DNA of 64,000 bases from Acanthosepion pharaonis. Lineage: Eukaryota; Mollusca; Cephalopoda; Sepiida; Sepiidae. This document shows positions 1 to 10,654 of this stretch, piece after piece. The notes under the pieces are model-generated. The model was not told the origin of the DNA and ran no database searches. It worked only from the letters and a program-made list of their open reading frames with translations. Position numbers and translations under genes: made by a program. The stretch is from NCBI GenBank assembly GCA_903632075.3, contig CAHIKZ030004126.1, forward strand, positions 1,377,501 to 1,441,500, read 5' to 3'. The stretch's first letter is position 1. The number at the start of each line of letters is the position of its first letter.

Positions 1-412
1 GCCCTCTAAGCGCTGAAACTCCTCTGTCACTTGTCAAACGTCTTATGAATTGAGTTTGATCTTTTCTAATATTCCCTCTTCCTTTTATAACCTCCTCATC
101 CAGTTTTCCTCTCTACTATTTCCCTCTTTTTTAAATTTATTTGTTCTAAAAATGATTCTTGAATGGACTTTTGAAGGGGGGAAAAGAGTATGAATGGTGG
201 TACCATTACTGAAAGCCTGCATGATCATTTTCTTCTCACCATTAAGTTGAGAAAACAATTATTCTGACACAAATGATTTTAAACTCTTTTCTTTTTAGCT
301 GAATAACTCAAAGTTTTTTGCAGTGATTCTTAGGACAAATTGTGTCAATATGTCTACACGTTTAAGCCCTGAAAAAAAGAAACTCACTTCGTTTAGTGTA
401 TTTTGTGGGAAG
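1..412. other. No feature recognised
   Basis: Ordinary AT-rich DNA with C/T-rich tracts. The open frames here run into the following dinucleotide array and have no recognisable protein similarity. Confidence 0.6.
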
Positions 413-416
413 ACAC

Positions 417-487
<71 letters not shown>
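413..487. repeat. Compound (AT)n(GT)n microsatellite
   Basis: About nine AT units pass directly into about 28 GT units. The small frames reading IYIYIY or VCVCVC across it are repeat artefacts. Confidence 0.98.
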
Positions 488-488
<1 letters not shown>

Positions 489-599
489 CAAGTCAATATA
501 CCACATAACACCTTTGAGCGATAAGCTCACCAAAAATGGAGAACAACGTGTTTTAGTGAATTCAGCAATATTCAATCTGCTTGTCTAAATCATCTTCAA

Positions 600-787
600 G
601 AAGCTCACCAAAGAATCTAAAAGGTGACAATCTAACAGTGATCACATCTGGCAATGCTCAACTTTGCCCATATGGCCTCTTTTTTAAATCACCAAGCGGG
701 TCTTAAATGCCACTTAAGATTATTTTTACAATATTTCATAACAAATCAAGTAAGCTGTCAGATCCTCATACGTCGAAAAAGGAGTCC

Positions 788-790
<3 letters not shown>
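600..790 (+). pseudogene. LINE 3' end with degenerate terminal zinc finger
   Basis: This stretch is the reverse complement of 34800-34990. That copy encodes SCFICGLLCKSLAGLKCHLR, a CxxC...HxxxH finger of the kind found at the C terminus of RTE-like LINE proteins. Here the finger is broken (LCPYGLFFKS then a stop). It is followed by a (TA)n array, as is the other copy. Confidence 0.65.
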
Positions 791-838
<48 letters not shown>

Positions 839-1020
839 GATATAACAACGGAATTGGCCAAATCGTTTTATATATATATATATATATATATATTACTTAA
901 ACGTTATTTTTAAATGGTTTACTCAGTAATTATGTAGATGCTCAGTTTATTTGTTAAAAAGTATATTTATTTAATTTTGTCTCGTTTACCGGCTTTAATA
1001 TTCGAGAAATCTTATTCAAG

Positions 1021-1545
1021 AAAAATATGCATTCTCCGACAGGATACGAACCTGCGTTCCCCGAGGGGAAACCGTCATTTGATCTGACGTGATCTCGGAG
1101 TAAGTCGGTAGTCAAATAAAGTTGAATAGTGCCTTTAAATACATTTTTTTCTCTCTGTCGGATTACTAAATAAAAATAAAAACATCCATCAATTTCTTTA
1201 GAAATGGCTTTGTTTACGTGTAGGATACGAAACTAAGCTGTCTACTTCGAGAGTCATAGAAAAATCTGTGTTTAAGGACACTATTCAGCTTTGGTTGAGG
1301 TCTAAACAAGACACAAAGTCTAAAGCACATCAGATCTAATGATGCATTCTCCTAGGGGAACGCAGGTTCGAATCCTGCCGGAGATAGTATTTTTTTTCTC
1401 TTATAAGATTTCTAGAATATTCAGGCCGTTAGATGAAAATAAATAAATATGCTAATTAATATATATATATATAAACGGGGCGTCTACTCAAATAGGAGTA
1501 TCCATTCGAAATAACGCTTAAATTATAACATTTGTCTGATTCATA
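1021..1545. repeat. Two tRNA-derived SINE ends in inverted orientation
   Basis: A B-box-like GGTTCGAATCC sits at 1368-1378 on the plus strand, and its mirror (ggatacgaacc) at 1041-1051. Both neighbour the same phrase (cctgcgttcccc/gggaacgcagg). The downstream part of the plus copy (1385-1540) recurs at 18375-18510 and 47470-47640, so this is a dispersed SINE family, not a tRNA gene. Confidence 0.7.
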
Positions 1546-1569
1546 AATTAAATAATATATAATGTAAAA

Positions 1570-1574
<5 letters not shown>

Positions 1575-1612
<38 letters not shown>
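1575..1612. repeat. (TA)n microsatellite
   Basis: Uninterrupted TA repeat next to a SINE copy. Confidence 0.97.
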
Positions 1613-1619
<7 letters not shown>

Positions 1620-1860
1620 TCACTTTATTCGGACTATTTTGCTCATCTTTGTTGCCATATTTATCACAACGTTTCGGCCATTACACGTTCCGGCCTTCAT
1701 CAGGTGGTTGGAATGTCGAACTGCATGCTTTATTTATTTCTAGTTATGTCAGTTATCAGTTACCTCTCCAAGTTCTCCACTGCCTTAACCAGGTATTGAA
1801 CTCACAACTCTTCGACCTAACTAACGCCTTTATCCACTGTGCCATGTACCCTTAAGGACA
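1613..1860 (-). repeat. tRNA-headed SINE with hammerhead-like tail
   Basis: On the minus strand it has an A-box-like segment (GGCACAGTGGATAAAGG) and a B-box-like segment (GTTGTGAGTTCAATACC), then an anonymous body, and near its end CTGATGA-A-GGCC...GGCC-GAAAC (1671-1703). A diverged copy lies at 42520-42790. The tail has the order of hammerhead-ribozyme core elements with one extra base before stem II. Confidence 0.6.
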
Positions 1861-2011
1861 TCTGTGTATGAATTTCTGGGATTTATAAAATTAATGTTCT
1901 TCAGCAACCATTTTTACCAGTGCTTATATTAAACGTTGTACATTTTATAATAAACAAAGAAAAAAACAATAGTCCGAATAATGTAAATAATGTATATAAT
2001 ACCTCATCTCA

Positions 2012-2013
<2 letters not shown>

Positions 2014-2060
<47 letters not shown>
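2014..2060. repeat. (TA)n microsatellite
   Basis: Uninterrupted TA repeat. Confidence 0.97.
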
Positions 2061-2063
<3 letters not shown>

Positions 2064-2104
2064 TACATTCATTTTACATTGTAATAATTTTGGGGGAAAA
2101 GTAT

Positions 2105-2290
2105 GAAATCCAATGATCTTCTTCTCCCTTCAAGCTATAGGTAAATAGCAGGAGAACAGGGTTCTATCTCTTGATGGCAAATTTAAATTGGTCTAAAGCA
2201 GAAAGAAAATGGCAACCCTACTGGGGAAAAAAAAATCTGCCTCTCGCATTTGTCATGTATCGAAAGCAATACATGATTGAATGAGTTGAT
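2105..2290 (+). repeat. SINE tail
   Basis: Shares its body with the fuller copy at 25355-25640 (CTATAGG..AATAGCAGGA, GGCAAC, AGAAAGAAATGGCAACC, and CATGTATC plus ATACATGATTG near the end). The tRNA-like head is absent here. Confidence 0.6.
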
Positions 2291-2322
2291 TATCACGCAT
2301 GACACATAATTGATATGATATA

Positions 2323-2345
2323 TCTTACTTGTTATAAAACCCAGG

Positions 2346-2422
<77 letters not shown>

Positions 2423-2648
2423 TTTATATATTGGACTGGTTTTTCCTACATATTTTTCAATGGGGATTTCAACAAAATTTCACAGGACTACGTAAAAAAA
2501 ATTTGTGGTCATTCTGACAAATGAAAAAATTGGAAAAAACTATTGTTTTTGCATGAAATCAATTTGAAAACAGGATTAAGAGGCATCGCTGTCACGGAAT
2601 GAAAGGGGTACAACTCATATTGAGTTATACTTATTAATAAACCTAGGT

Positions 2649-2720
<72 letters not shown>

Positions 2721-3104
2721 TTTATTTTTATATTGGATTGGATTTCCTACATTTTTCAACCAATTTCAACAAAACTTAACTTTTTTTGACAGGTAGTGTT
2801 TCTTATTGTCTTGCACATTTTTTTTCTTTATTTTACATTCAGAATTTTTTAAAATTCCATTTTGAAGACAATTGTTTATAATAAAATTCTATTTAATCGG
2901 TAGACTCATAACGATTGAAAACAATGTTTTTGTTTCAGTTTGGGTTTGACCAATTCGTAAAAAAAATCTCAAATTAAGACATGCGTGTCTGTCAACCTTA
3001 AACAATAATCTTTGTCAATTTTATTTTTCAGTCTTTATGATGGTCGATACTTGATCTATCTCTTACTGTTACATCCCCGGGAAACGCCGGGCTCTACTGC
3101 TATT
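2323..3104 (+). mobile_element. Non-autonomous Helitron with (GT)n head
   Basis: Begins TCTTACTTGTTATAAAAC after an A and ends with a GC hairpin (CCCGGGAAACGCCGGG) about 10 nt before CTACTGCTA. Close relatives are at 31558-32240 and 59304-59984. The element carries two tandem head units, each opening with a TTATAAAACC-like phrase followed by a (GT)n tract and TTTCCTACATTTTTCAACC-like sequence. The 3' CTAG is decayed (CTAT) in this copy. Confidence 0.7.
2349..2420. repeat. (GT)n microsatellite inside Helitron
   Basis: About 36 GT units directly after the element's conserved head; a second tract of about 30 units lies at 2655-2717. The same position is occupied by GT in all relatives, so the tract is part of the mobile unit. 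Confidence 0.97.
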
Positions 3105-3402
3105 AATTCATATTTATCTGTATCTCGCTCATTTAAACCGTTATTTAACTTCTCTTTTAAATTTTCATCCCCACCTTCACCTTAAGGCCTTTCCTGTTCT
3201 TCTTTCTTCCGTTACACCCTCTCTCTAGAGCTTTCATACATTTCCATTTTTCCCACACATACATTCTCACTAAAATTTTTTTTTTTTATACCCGGAGTCA
3301 TATTTTCTGATTTCTTTTTTGAATTTGTAGGTCTGATGAATTGGATTGTGATTACGATTCCAATGTAATAAATTACAACCATGGAATATTAGTGTTTGAG
3401 CC

Positions 3403-3415
<13 letters not shown>
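3105..3415. repeat. Dispersed repeat, inverted copy at 46640-46955
   Basis: The roughly 310 bp here are nearly the same as the reverse complement of 46640-46955, from the Helitron edge through (CTCTCTAGAGCTTTCATACA at 3219-3238) to a (TA)n array. Family not recognised. Confidence 0.8.

Positions 3416-3459
<44 letters not shown>
3407..3459. repeat. (TA)n microsatellite
   Basis: Uninterrupted TA repeat bounding the preceding dispersed repeat; the inverted copy is bounded by TA at 46592-46649 too. Confidence 0.97.
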
Positions 3460-3463
<4 letters not shown>

Positions 3464-3811
3464 TTCTATACATAGTTCTGTGCTTTTATTATGTCTAATG
3501 GTATGCATATATACATGTAAGTGTAATATTGTGCAAATACAATTATCTCTCTCACTATTTGTACAAATGCGGACGATTTGTATGGCTGAGTGTACACGCA
3601 TGCGCGTTTATGACATCCGGTTCTCAAATCGTCTGGCACCTACTGGACAGTCAGGCATTCAGTTTGTCTTTGCATTATATTAACGTTTTCTTTATTTTGA
3701 CACATTTAGTTGAGGTGGATGTCGCCAAATGTTTACATAGGTTTAGCCAAATTCACACATAAGAATCCTGACGACTGCACATGCTTTAAAAAATGTGAAC
3801 CTAAGTGACAA

Positions 3812-3863
<52 letters not shown>

Positions 3864-4116
3864 TCCTGAAAAATTTATTTCGGTTGAGCTCTCTTGGGAG
3901 GAAGTATGTGATTTTAAAAAGTGACTATTACGGCTAATAATGCAAGACTCTTCGGTATAAATCGAATCGAGCTCTCTCAGTCACTGTGTGTTTATCTTAA
4001 AATAAATACACTTAAATTCACCTTCATCCCTGCCGTGCTTAGTGGTAGAATCCCCGACTGACGCCAATTCAGTCGGGTTTCGTTCCTAGGTAGAGGCAAC
4101 CGGAAAAATCGGTTTG

Positions 4117-4120
<4 letters not shown>
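3460..4120. other. Unassigned DNA with (TA)n and a tRNA-like fragment
   Basis: No protein similarity seen. A (TA)n array lies at 3812-3860. At 4030-4095 there is a weak tRNA-like fragment (TTAGTGGTAGAATCCCCG...AGTCGGGTTTCGTTCC), probably a SINE head. Confidence 0.4.
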
Positions 4121-4166
<46 letters not shown>

Positions 4167-4178
4167 GACATCTTTTAT

Positions 4179-4214
<36 letters not shown>
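4121..4214. repeat. Two (TA)n arrays separated by a repeated 18-bp phrase
   Basis: TA arrays at about 4121-4162 and 4181-4214, each followed by TTAAGACATCTTTTATGTTT or a one-base-shorter version. This suggests tandem duplication of array plus spacer. Confidence 0.9.
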
Positions 4215-4217
<3 letters not shown>

Positions 4218-4229
4218 GACATCTTTATG

Positions 4230-4380
4230 TTTATACATTCGAAGGACGAATATTTTCTGTAAAAATTTGTAGGACATTCAGGTCGGTAAATGTTTAATAC
4301 TGTTTATTATAAACAGAGCATTTACTTAAATATTTGTATCTATAAAAAGAATGTATAAACATAAAAATGTCTTAAAATAA
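4230..4380 (+). repeat. SINE body fragment
   Basis: Matches the body at 18385-18510 (GACGAATATTTTCTgTgAAAA, GGACATTCAGG, TTAATACTGTTTATTATAAA). The tRNA-like head is missing here. Confidence 0.65.
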
Positions 4381-4440
4381 TTGCCGGACTTTGTCCATTT
4401 CATAATGAGTGAGTAAATTCCAATAACCAAAAAATACTAT

Positions 4441-4570
4441 TCTTAAAAGAGTGCTCAATACAGAGTAGAGCAAATATAATTTATTCGAAAATTATAAACT
4501 AAATATCTTATAAAATCACTACAAAAATAACCATTTTGCCTCAACACTTCTGGTGTCTTATCTAGAGATG
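4441..4570 (-). repeat. GAGCA-box dispersed repeat, inverted copy of 8200-8345
   Basis: Contains GTGCTCAATACAGAGTAGAG, which on the other strand reads TGCTC...GAGCA. Together with 8200-8345 it forms long inverted arms, including AACACTTCTGGTGTCTTATC, around 3.6 kb. At least five further copies lie next to (TA)n arrays in the window. Confidence 0.75.
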
Positions 4571-4699
4571 GTGTTGAATGTAGAATAGAAAAAGCTTTTG
4601 ACGTCGTGAATAAATTGTCCAACATACATTTTTTATGTTGAAGTAATTTGAACTATTACAGTATTTGTCAAAAAATGGGTGCTCTCAGTATGGTAAGCA

Positions 4700-5190
4700 A
4701 GTTTGGGGTTTCTTTTTTTTTTTTTTTTTTTCTTTTTTTTTTACTAAATTCTGGCGTTTTTAGATTGCTGGAATTGTAATTGGAAGCAGTTCAAAGTGGC
4801 ATAATTTGTAACTGTTGAACGGAAAAAACATGTTCTCAAGATTGATACGTATATATTGCTGATACCCGCTGAAAATTGGACGGACAGGTCCGCCTACGAA
4901 GCTCTCGAATCGGGATGCTGAAGGTAACATAAATCAGCTAAGTGTCAAACTTTTACTTATATATATGGACTAAATGAATTAATATTATCTCAAATCCTTC
5001 TTATAATTTATATCACTTGCATACCGTTGCTTGAACCGGCTTCTAAATGCTCTGGGTGGAGCAGCTTGGGGATAGAAGACGTGGCCCGCGGGGGCACAGT
5101 CCTATGGTCAAGGGAAACTCAGATGAGTTACACCACGGAATTTCTGAAAAACGGTGCTGTATCGAGTCTAATTCGTTACCTTTTCGTCAC
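4700..5190. other. Unassigned DNA with T tract and repeat end
   Basis: A long T tract is at 4710-4742. At 4900-4970 the phrase GGATGCTGAAGGTAACATAA with AATCAGCTAAGTGTCAAACT recurs in diverged form at 62945-62995, so it belongs to a dispersed repeat. No gene seen. Confidence 0.4.
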
Positions 5191-5346
5191 CGAGGCCCGT
5201 TGGTACAGTTGGTTTTGACGCTTGCGTAGTGTCGTCACGGTCCGGGTTCAATTCTCGGTAGTGGATGCGCACTGCTGATGAGTCCCAAATATAGGACGAA
5301 ACAGCCGACCAGTGCTTTCTGTTGAGGTCTGTTCTAGACTCGACGA
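5190..5346 (+). repeat. tRNA-derived SINE
   Basis: The A-box-like TTGGTACAGTTGG (5201-5213) and B-box-like GGTCCGGGTTCAATTC (about 5240) are spaced as in a tRNA. They are followed by a non-tRNA body (CAAATATAGGACGAAACAGC). The cloverleaf is not intact. Confidence 0.7.
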
Positions 5347-5449
5347 ATTACTTAATTATGATTATCTCAAATCCTCCTAATAATTTCTATCACACACACA
5401 CACACACACACGTGTGTGTGTGTGTGTTTCATTGAATAATCTTGACATA

Positions 5450-5720
5450 TTGTGTCAGCTTCTTTTTATACTAATTCTTTCTAGCTGTCTAATGAATATC
5501 TTGATGTTAAGATGAAATTCATCAAGGAAGGTATCGTAGTTTTTTCTAACACAAGTACATTTGATAATTTCTAAGATCATCTTCAAGGCGAAATTACAAA
5601 GACGAAATTATTGTTACTGCCGTAGTTTTTTGCTAACCCAATTACTTTCGATCTTTTCAAAGATAATCTTCAAAGGTAAATTATAACGGCAAACTTATTG
5701 TCACTGCAATAAAACCTACA
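5450..5720 (-). repeat. Dispersed repeat with two hammerhead-like modules in tandem
   Basis: On the minus strand, two tandem units of about 110 bp each contain TTGAAGAtTATCTTTGAAAA then GATCGAAAG or a decayed version, and AAAAAACTACG. A related plus copy lies at 29795-29975. Family unknown; SINE- or Penelope-related by architecture. Confidence 0.5.
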
Positions 5721-5883
5721 TTCCGTTGTGATTTTTACAAACGTGCGGACGCTCTTGTTATAGTTATTTTAAAATTTAACATTTATCCGTTGTAGGTATG
5801 GAACTTTTTGCAAAACAAGCGTTTCAATATAAAGGAGCTGAAAAGAAATTGTTAGAAATGTAAAATGGCATTAAATGTTATAG

Positions 5884-6016
5884 TGATTTTCCAAGCGTAG
5901 CTCAGATGTGGCACAAGGCCGAAAGTATGGGGTACCCAGTGAGGATCGAACTCACTACTCAGTCACAATAGTTCTCAGCGAGACAAGCTTGCTAACCATT
6001 ACACCACCTAGAGGTA
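5884..6016 (-). repeat. tRNA-derived SINE
   Basis: On the minus strand: GGTGGTGTAATGGTTAGCA (A box) and GAGTTCGATCCTCACTGGGT (B box), then CGGCCTTGTGCCACATCTGA. Two more copies are joined in tandem at 41459-41734. Confidence 0.8.
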
Positions 6017-6690
6017 ACCAAAATGGCATTAAATGTTATATGCACTCTAATATGTTGTTGCTATATTCATAATAAATTTTGTTGAGTGTTGGTTGGTTGA
6101 TTTTGATATAGACGACCTCGAGAATTGGAGGTTTTTGTTTATTATTTTCTTGCTGTAGTCAACCAGTATTTTCCTGTATTGTAAACGGGGACAGGAATGA
6201 ATTTTTAAATGCCGTGCATGAAACTATTTTTATACTAAACTAAACTCTGATTTAGAGCACTTTTACTCGTTTTCATTACTGCAATTTATATAACTTGGAA
6301 ATATATTTGGGTACAATAGAAATTAATTGAGAAAACCAGCGAAAGTCACTCATGAAATAAGAATAATTGTTTGTACGGAAAGTAAGGTCTTACGCACACC
6401 AAATTCGATCCCCTTATCTTGAACGTCCCTTTCAGAGTAAAGTTCAATTTAATATGCAACGTACCTTGTTATCAAATATATATCGATGTCTTTTTTACGG
6501 GGTCAAACATCAGAAAAGAAATTAAAAAGTAAACATTTATTTAAAAAATAAAAGACTAAAAATATATCAAATTAGAAAAGAAATAATTTAAAATGTGTGC
6601 AAATTCCAAGCAATGCTTCGTAAATAATGTGTTTTTTTTTTTTTTTAATGTTGGACTGTAATGAAGCATTTTCCGTTGAAGCCTTGCATT
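6017..6690. other. No feature recognised
   Basis: AT-rich single-copy-looking DNA. Nothing coding or clearly repetitive seen. Confidence 0.4.
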
Positions 6691-6700
6691 GATGTCAATA

Positions 6701-7030
6701 CAGTGGAACCTTGATTCACGAATTTAATTCGTTCCTGAAGGCCATTCGTAACTCGAAATGTTCGTAAAGCGAAACTATTTTTCCAATAGGAATCAATGTA
6801 GAGAAAAAAAGTCACAGTACAATAAAATTGGAAAAGAAAAGCGCAGCACAACACACGAATGTATACATGGCGGTCGACTCAGAAATAATTCCGTTTGGGT
6901 TAACTCGGTTCCGCTATGTTGTTCGTAAACCGAAATTTTGTTCGAGAACCGAAGCATTTTTATCTCGAATTTTCTGTTCGCAAACTGATTTGTTCGCCAT
7001 GTGAGACGTTCGAGAACCGATGTTCCACTT
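6701..7030. mobile_element. Pogo/Tigger-like MITE (330 bp)
   Basis: Left end CAGTGGAACCTTGATTCACG and right end CGAGAACCGATGTTCCACTT form terminal inverted repeats next to TA dinucleotides at 6699-6700 and 7031-7032. Inside are further TTCG..AACCGAA and CGAACAAAT phrases. No transposase. TA target and CAGTG-type ends fit the pogo branch of Tc1/mariner. Confidence 0.75.
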
Positions 7031-7252
7031 TATATATTTTCTTCATTTGTATTGCATCTCCTCGATCAAAATCGCTCTTTTTATTTTTAGCTAATATCTC
7101 TTCCTTTTTCAAATACGCAATTAGCTTCCACAAATTTGGTTGCATGTTAGTATAATTTCGCTTATTAAAATGTTTTAATCGAAATAACAATAGTGTGATC
7201 CAGATATATTTGATAACAATGTACTTCACATATAAAAAATGAGGCGAAATTG

Positions 7253-7345
7253 CCTTACGGCAAAAATCCTATACGACAAAGTTTTCGACGGCGAAAATTC
7301 CTCAGGCGAGTTTTCCTACGGCAAAAATGTTTACGGCGGATGTAT
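7253..7345. repeat. Short tandem motif CGGCAAAAAT, possible transposon end
   Basis: Five imperfect repeats of TACGGCAAAAATCC/GGCGAAAATTCC lie immediately beyond the 3' end of the transposase relic. They may be its subterminal repeats. Confidence 0.4.
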
Positions 7346-8150
7346 CTAGAACCGACTAAAATGTGCTGGAGCCCCTTCATGCATAAACCACACGTGTCTT
7401 TGTATTAGCAGGGATACATCCTGTAACAAGTCTGAGAGTGTGTTCGAAATAAAGTCCCTGTAGACAGCTCCTGTAAGACGTCCTGGACGAACATTTGGAT
7501 CTACCAGTCATTCACCTATAATTCCAGCTCACGCATTTATCGTAAACTGATGCTGGTGTCTCGCGTGTATTGTACCATGAGGATTCCGATCCACCTACAA
7601 ATGTTGGTTGCGTAAATTTGTTATTCCATCTCTTCCAAATGTTGCCTTATCCGTAAACAAGACTGTAGAGATGAACAACGGATTGATAGTTTGTGCAATA
7701 AACTATCGGCAAAAGTTTTCCCGTGGCGAATGATCAGAGGACGATAGACCCTGCACACGTTGCAAATGATACGGCTACAGGAGCTGCTCTTGAAGTACCC
7801 TCCATGTGGTACTATGAGATGTACGACATGTTGGATCGACATACTAGGGCCACTTGACGCGTGCTGGTAACTGGATCGTCCCCGACAGCCTGTAAAATAT
7901 GTTCTTCGTGGTCAGGCGTACAAGCGGAGCTTGATCTTCCTCAATCCATAGTGGGACCACGGATCTTGTCTCAGCAACGCGATGATAAACAGCAGCAAAG
8001 GTTGGATGACTCGACTGCCTTAGGTCTAGAAACACAGTCTGATACGGCCGTGCAGCCTGGTGTCCATTACCATTTTCACGACTGTATGTAAAAATCATAT
8101 CTGCCTGATCACGATATGAATATCTTGGCATTGTTAAACGGAACAATTCT
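7340..8150 (-). pseudogene. Tc1/mariner-superfamily transposase relic with DUF4817-type HTH
   Basis: Read on the minus strand, the N terminus (MFRLTMPRYSYRDQADMIFT and HPTFAAVYHRVAETRSVVP) resembles the DUF4817 helix-turn-helix family. Then comes NFCR*FIAQTINPLFISTVL, FTDKATFGRDGITNLRNQHL (first catalytic Asp region) and HVWFMHEGAPAHFSR, the second DDE motif with D to E change. At least three stops and one or more frameshifts are present, so it is dead. The order of motifs matches transposases common in arthropods and molluscs. Confidence 0.8.
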
Positions 8151-8199
8151 CAGGTAAATCACTACTGCACATGTTGAAGACACACTAGCCACTTGATAA

Positions 8200-8368
8200 G
8201 ACACCAGAAGTGTTGAAACAAAACGGCTATTTTTGTAGTGATTTTATAACATTTTTATGTTATAATTTTCGAATAAATAATTATAGTTGCTCTACTCTGT
8301 ATTGAGCACTCTTTTAATAGAGTTTGTTAGTTATTGGAATTTATTCCGTATACACCAATCCTATACTT

Positions 8369-8430
<62 letters not shown>
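8200..8430 (+). repeat. GAGCA-box dispersed repeat with (TA)n tail
   Basis: Contains TTGCTCTACTCTGTATTGAGCA, one of at least seven copies in the window, followed by a (TA)n array at 8371-8429. It is the inverted partner of 4441-4570. Confidence 0.75.
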
Positions 8431-8433
<3 letters not shown>

Positions 8434-8770
8434 CTTACATTGATTGCACAACAAGGAGTTTTATACGTTCTGTATTTTTCAGGTGCAATTTTTGGAGTTA
8501 ATGACGCTTCTATAATATTTTTGCTTATCGCGAGGTATTTTATTGTAGAGGCTTGATTATTATAGTTGTTAAAATATCGAAATGAATTGTAGTTTAATTT
8601 TTTATTTGAATTTAGCCCAGATTAGCATTTAAGATTGAAAATAAGGTTGAAAATAAGAATTTAAAATTCTAGTTTGAAGAGACGGTGTAGTAAACGAAAG
8701 AAAAAAAAAGTTTGAAAATCAAGGGGGGGGTGCAAGTGTAGTTTTCCATTAAAACCAACAAAGTAATTAA

Positions 8771-9042
8771 CCCTAGAACACTAACCATGGGTATATAGTA
8801 CCCAGCGCAAATTTTCCTATTTTTAATTACAATTTTCAGTACCTGATTTTCTTACCTAAATAATATGTTTTTCAGTTCCTATTAATGTTAACTTAAAGTA
8901 CAAAGTTTGAAGTGGCTGTATGTAAAATATTTCAAATAAAGATTTATATTTAATTTTTTTTTTGTTGATATTTTCAAAATCGGGTATGATATACCCATGG
9001 TTAGTAGTGGTGTAACTTTAAATAATGTTTAGTGTTCTAGGG
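8771..9042. mobile_element. piggyBac-type MITE (272 bp) with TTAA duplication
   Basis: Flanked by TTAA at 8767-8770 and 9043-9046. The terminal inverted repeats are CCCTAGAACACTAACCATGG and its complement, with the inner GGGTATAtagTACCC / GGGTATgATATACCC continuing the pairing. TTAA target plus CCCTAG ends are diagnostic of piggyBac-like elements. It has no coding capacity and the ends look fresh. Confidence 0.9.
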
Positions 9043-9127
9043 TTAAGGATATTAATAATAATAATATTAATAAACTAAATGTAGTGATATTAGTAATAAT
9101 AAAGTACGCCGTGATAAAATTAATGTA

Positions 9128-9299
9128 CAGTGTAACCCGGATATAAGAGATTTGTCGGGACCCGAGAAGAAGTCTCTTATATCCGGGTTTCTCTTATATC
9201 CGGGTTTCTCTTATATCCGGGTTTGGTCTATTTTATATACATTAACACAGGCTCTAATTTGGGACCAGATAAAATCTCTCTTATATCCGGGTTACACTG
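9128..9299. mobile_element. Pogo-like MITE (172 bp) with amplified terminal repeat
   Basis: Flanked by TA at 9126-9127 and 9300-9301. Ends are CAGTGTAACCCGGATATAAG and its complement. Just inside, the TIR phrase TCTCTTATATCCGGGTT is repeated three times in tandem. No transposase. Confidence 0.85.
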
Positions 9300-9559
9300 T
9301 ATTAATAAAAATAATACATATCACTGAAAACAAAATAATATAAAATAAGATATAATGAAAAAGAAATATATAAATATGTAAATAAACAGGGCAAATAAAT
9401 AAAGCAAATAAATAAATAAGACTAAATGTAGGAGAAAAAAGCAAAACGATAAAACAATAATAATTAAAAAATAGTATAAGATAATGGAAATAATGAATTA
9501 GCAAAAAAAGTAAAATGCGTTAGTCTGATATCAACAATAGTTTTCTAGTAAAAGGCAAA

Positions 9560-10205
9560 AAAACCCAAAAAAAAAAAAATATCCGAATCCGCAAAAAACA
9601 GCAAAATCCCTCATATCATGATTTTGATGTGCTTTGCCTTATATCCGAATCTAATGGTTTGTTTTGGTGCATATCGGAATCCCGCATATCCGGAATCCCG
9701 CATATCCGGAGTGACTCATATCCGGAATCCCGCATATCCAGACATGATTTTGATGTATATATTTGAACTATTTGGGTGATATGTAACTGATTTAAAATTT
9801 CTGTTATTCAGGAAATTTACTTTGGATAATTGTATATGCTTATTTCACCCTAATGGTTTGTTTTGGTGCAAAAAATGATGGAAATAAGAAGAAAAGAACA
9901 ACTTTGGATTTATCGCAAAAAAAAAGCTTTTGACGTCTTCCGCCACAAATAGAGAATAAGCCCTCATATCCGGAATCCTTCATTTCGGAATCCCTCATAT
10001 CCGGAGTACCTCATATCCGGAATCCCGCATATCCGGACATGATTTTGATGTGTATATTTGAACTATTTGGGTGATATGTAACTCGATTTGAATTAAGAAA
10101 CGAGATAAATTTTCCGGGAAATTTACTGGATAATTATTGCCTTGCTAATGGCTTGTATTTGGGCAAAAGATGATGGGAATAAGAGGAAAAGAATAACTTT
10201 GTAGT
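9560..10205 (+). repeat. Two tandem units built on CATATCCGGAATCC
   Basis: Two units of about 300 bp (about 9590-9960 and 9961-10205) share CATATCCGGAATCCCGCATA clusters, then ATTTGAACTATTTGGGTGAT, GAAATTTACT and GCAAAAnATGATGGgAATAA. The clustered CCGGA phrases look like the inner part of pogo-like ends, but no clean element borders were found. Confidence 0.65.
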
Positions 10206-10367
10206 TATCACAAAAAATGGAAATTTTAAACAGACTAGACGCTGGGGAAAGTTCATAGTTGTGCTCTATATTTTTGTTTTGGAAACTGAAAAGCGAGAAT
10301 AAAAACCCAATTATCACCTGTGAACCAGTAAAGAAAGCTAAATCCTTCAGCGTGATGATGTCTATCT

Positions 10368-10369
<2 letters not shown>

Positions 10370-10419
<50 letters not shown>
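10370..10419. repeat. (TA)n microsatellite
   Basis: Uninterrupted TA repeat. Confidence 0.97.
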
Positions 10420-10422
<3 letters not shown>

Positions 10423-10654
10423 AAGGCTATCTAAATTAAAACGAAGCAATCTTTACTCAACAAAATTACATTTCAAGGATGGCTTATGTGAGCCGAAAGC
10501 TTAGGAACGACTTAATTAAAAAAATATCCAAATGTTGGACAATTTTTTTCTTTATTTTCCCCAGAAATGAAAGCAAACATACGAACATTAGAATGGCTCA
10601 TGTTCAGACATAACTGACACTTATCACCAAGGCTCTCAAGTCGATATCCTGCAA

